Below, one piece after another: positions 61,979 through 64,000 of a DNA stretch of 64,000 bases. The translations under genes were made by a program, and so were the position numbers. The stretch is taken from NCBI RefSeq assembly GCF_900187445.1, contig NZ_FYEB01000014.1:1-64000 (forward strand), given 5' to 3'. The DNA is from Pseudomonas sp. Irchel s3b2 (GTDB lineage: Bacteria; Pseudomonadota; Gammaproteobacteria; Pseudomonadales; Pseudomonadaceae). Numbering within the stretch: position 1 is the stretch's first letter; each line of letters starts with the position of its first letter. The notes beneath the pieces are model-generated. The model did no database searches. It was given only the letters and a program-made list of their open reading frames with translations, and had not been told where the DNA came from.

Positions 61979-63625
61979 TCAGGCCGATGTGGTCTGTTGT
62001 TTTTCGGGGGGCACGCTCCTTGTGTCAGGGCTGAGGATCAATTGCGCGGCTTTCTCGGCGATCATCAGCGTCGGCGAACAGGTGTTGCCCGAGGTGATGC
62101 GCGGCATGATCGAGGCGTCGGCGATGCGCAGGCCGGGGATGCCGTGGACGCGCAACTCGGCGTCGACCACCGCGCCCGCATCGTTGCCCATCCGGCAGGT
62201 GCCCACCGGGTGGAAAATAGTCGTGCCAATCCGGGCGGCGGCTTCGTGCAACTGCACTTCGCTCTGCAAGCTGTCACCGGGCAGGTACTCGACCGGCTTG
62301 AACGCTTGCAACGCGGGTGCGGAGACGATGCGCCGGGTCAGGCGGATGGCGTCGGCTGCCACTCGCAAGTCTTCGGGATGGCTCAGGTAGTTGGGCTGAA
62401 TCAGCGGCGCTTCCCGCGGATCGGCGGAGCGAATGTCTATTCGGCCACGGCTTTGCGGGCGCAGATCGCAGACCGATGCAGTGAACGCGGGGAAGGCGTG
62501 CAGCGGCTCGCCGAAACGCTCCAGCGACAACGGTTGCACATGGTATTCGAGGTTCGCCGAGGTCTGCTCCGGCCCTGAACGGGCGAAGGCACCGAGTTGG
62601 CTCGGAGCCATGGACAACGGGCCGCTGCGGTCATACAGATAACGCAGGCCCATGCCCATCTTGCCCCACAGCGTGCTGGCAATCTGGTTCAGGGTGCGGG
62701 CGTTTTCCAGTTTGTAGATCAGCCGCAGTTGCAGATGATCCTGCAGGTTGCCGCCCACGCCGGGCAGTTCATGAACAACGCCGATGCCCAGCTTTTGCAG
62801 GAGCGGGCGAGGGCCGATACCGGAACGCTGAAGGATGCCCGGTGAACCGACGGAGCCGGCACACAAAATGATTTCCTTGCGCGCCTTGAAGGTTTTGGCC
62901 TGGCCTTGCCAGCGCGCGTTGACCGCCGAGGCACGGCCGTTTTCCAGCAATACGCGGTCCACTTCGACATCGGTCAGCACCGTCAGATTGGCGCGCTGGC
63001 GGATCGGTTTGAGAAACGCCTTGGCCGCGTTCCAGCGGATCCCGGCTTTCTGATTGACCTGGAAATAGCCGCAGCCTTCATTGTCACCCTGATTGAAGTC
63101 ATCAATGCTGGCGATGCCGCTTTGCTCGGCCGCCGTTCGGAAGGCGTCGAGGATCGGCCACGACAGCCGCTGCCGCTCGATCCGCCATTCGCCGGCAGCG
63201 CCGTGAAATTCCGAGTCGCCGGCAAAATGGTTTTCGCTGTGTTTGAACAGTGGCAGCACGTCCTGCCAGCCCCAGCCGGCATTGCCCTCGGCCGCCCAGC
63301 CATCGTAATCGCCAGCCTGGCCGCGCATGTAGATCATGCCGTTGATCGAAGAACAGCCGCCGAGCACCTTGCCGCGTGGGTAGCTCAGGGCGCGGCCTTG
63401 CAGGCCCGGTTGCGTTTCGGTCTTGAAGCACCAGTCGGTGCGTGGGTTGCCGATGCAGAACAGGTAACCGACGGGGATGTGAATCCACGGGTAATTATCG
63501 CGGCCGCCGGCTTCGAGCAGCAACACGCGATGCTGCGGGTTGGCTGACAGTCGATTGGCCAGCAAACAACCGGCCGGCCCGGCGCCGACCACGATGTAGT
63601 CGTATTCATCAAGGGAAGTCTGCAT
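61979..63625 (-). CDS. GMC-family FAD oxidoreductase
   Basis: This 548-residue enzyme has the FAD dinucleotide motif VVGAGPAGCLLA, the GMC signatures PRGKVLGGCSSINGMIY and GSVGSPGILQRSGIGP, and a C-terminal active-site His region (TIFHPVGTCRMG). It resembles choline dehydrogenase or alcohol dehydrogenase AlkJ types and probably oxidises an alcohol. The start at 63625 has GAGG six bases upstream; 63661 adds 12 residues. It is divergent from a LysR gene, its probable regulator. Confidence 0.87.
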   Translation of the reverse strand: MQTSLDEYDYIVVGAGPAGCLLANRLSANPQHRVLLLEAGGRDNYPWIHIPVGYLFCIGNPRTDWCFKTETQPGLQGRALSYPRGKVLGGCSSINGMIYMRGQAGDYDGWAAEGNAGWGWQDVLPLFKHSENHFAGDSEFHGAAGEWRIERQRLSWPILDAFRTAAEQSGIASIDDFNQGDNEGCGYFQVNQKAGIRWNAAKAFLKPIRQRANLTVLTDVEVDRVLLENGRASAVNARWQGQAKTFKARKEIILCAGSVGSPGILQRSGIGPRPLLQKLGIGVVHELPGVGGNLQDHLQLRLIYKLENARTLNQIASTLWGKMGMGLRYLYDRSGPLSMAPSQLGAFARSGPEQTSANLEYHVQPLSLERFGEPLHAFPAFTASVCDLRPQSRGRIDIRSADPREAPLIQPNYLSHPEDLRVAADAIRLTRRIVSAPALQAFKPVEYLPGDSLQSEVQLHEAAARIGTTIFHPVGTCRMGNDAGAVVDAELRVHGIPGLRIADASIMPRITSGNTCSPTLMIAEKAAQLILSPDTRSVPPEKQQTTSA

Positions 63626-63758
63626 CCCTGACCTCGTATTGTTGTTCTTGTTGTCGGTCATCCTAGTTGTTAGCTTTCGTTAAAAGAATGTTAGTTTTTA
63701 CGCAGCTGCTGTGCGTTTTTAAACAGCGTCGTTAACGGCATAACGTCAAGGATGGTTC

Positions 63759-64000
63759 ATGTTCGACTGGAATGACCTGCGGTTTTTTCTCGAATTGCAG
63801 CGCAGCGGCCGCTTGCTGACCGCCGCTCGCCGTTTGAACACCACCCACGCCACCGTGGCCCGGCACATCGAAGCCATCGAAAAAAGCCTCGGCACCGCGC
63901 TGTTCGTCCAGCATGCCCAAGGCTACGAATTGACCCCGGCTGGCGAAGCGCTGCTCAAACACGCCGAAGCCATGGAAAACGTCGCGCTGCTGGCTCAGGA
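63759..64000 (+). CDS. LysR-family regulator, N-terminal part (cut by the window end)
   Basis: The first 80 codons read MFDWNDLRFFLELQRSGRLL and on, with the helix-turn-helix ARRLNTTHATVARHIEAIEK. The gene continues beyond the window. It is divergent from the GMC oxidoreductase. Confidence 0.85.
   Translation, partial: MFDWNDLRFFLELQRSGRLLTAARRLNTTHATVARHIEAIEKSLGTALFVQHAQGYELTPAGEALLKHAEAMENVALLAQ

Overview
The window is a piece of a Pseudomonas chromosome, most likely from the P. fluorescens complex. The evidence is the narXL/narK1K2GHJI gene order with a NifM-like isomerase and moaA, a DNR regulator next to narXL, and Pseudomonas-type REP palindromes (core GCGGGCTTGCCCGC or variants). The left edge cuts through what looks like the start of an IS4-type transposase.

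Left third (0.2-18.9 kb): an anaerobic module. A DGC-domain protein, Dnr, NarL and NarX lie on the minus strand. Divergent from them run narK1, narK2, narG, narH, narJ, narI, a PpiC/NifM-type isomerase and moaA, which together give nitrate uptake, membrane nitrate reductase, a maturation factor and a molybdenum cofactor enzyme. Next comes the class III ribonucleotide reductase set. Here the NrdD glycyl-radical segment sits on a separate 55-residue protein between nrdD and nrdG. ANR/DNR boxes lie in front of narK1 and nrdD with class II promoter geometry, and a near-consensus box lies in front of the DGC gene.

18.9-22.4 kb: an FtrABCD-type ferrous iron uptake operon (P19, cupredoxin, FTR1 permease, polyferredoxin) behind a Fur-like box, then a small DUF3079 protein. 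22.4-32.7 kb: a sugar cassette, most of it visibly less GC-rich than its flanks. It holds ABC transporter genes (frcACB-like), a FrcK-like kinase, a PfkB fructokinase, a divergent LacI regulator with two long palindromic operators, phosphoglucose isomerase and a LamB-type porin. Together these could carry a ketohexose such as fructose from the outer membrane to glucose-6-phosphate and the Entner-Doudoroff pathway.

32.9-39.8 kb: a GlxA-type regulator divergent from a polar amino acid ABC transporter and an amidase, then a LysE exporter divergent from an Lrp regulator. 39.9-43.9 kb: a TonB-dependent siderophore receptor, a KGG stress protein, a truncated RNase Z remnant at an apparent recombination junction, and an isolated gene for an extreme methionine-rich protein (71 Met and 16 Cys in 170 residues, two internal repeats, no Arg, Trp or Tyr). 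The methionine-rich protein and the split NrdD are the most unusual objects here.

44-64 kb: ordinary chromosomal genes. They include an XRE-cupin regulator with a coupled 53-residue protein, an MFS transporter, dienelactone hydrolase, DoxX, a YedZ/FRE-like membrane protein, glutaminase, DUF3616, a ProA-like dehydrogenase, a BON protein, the cyanate operon (cynS, carbonic anhydrase, divergent cynR), small secreted and hypothetical proteins, a GNAT acetyltransferase, topoisomerase III, a small cupin, DUF427, an MHS-family symporter, a GMC oxidoreductase and the start of a LysR regulator. Several REP pairs lie between these genes.
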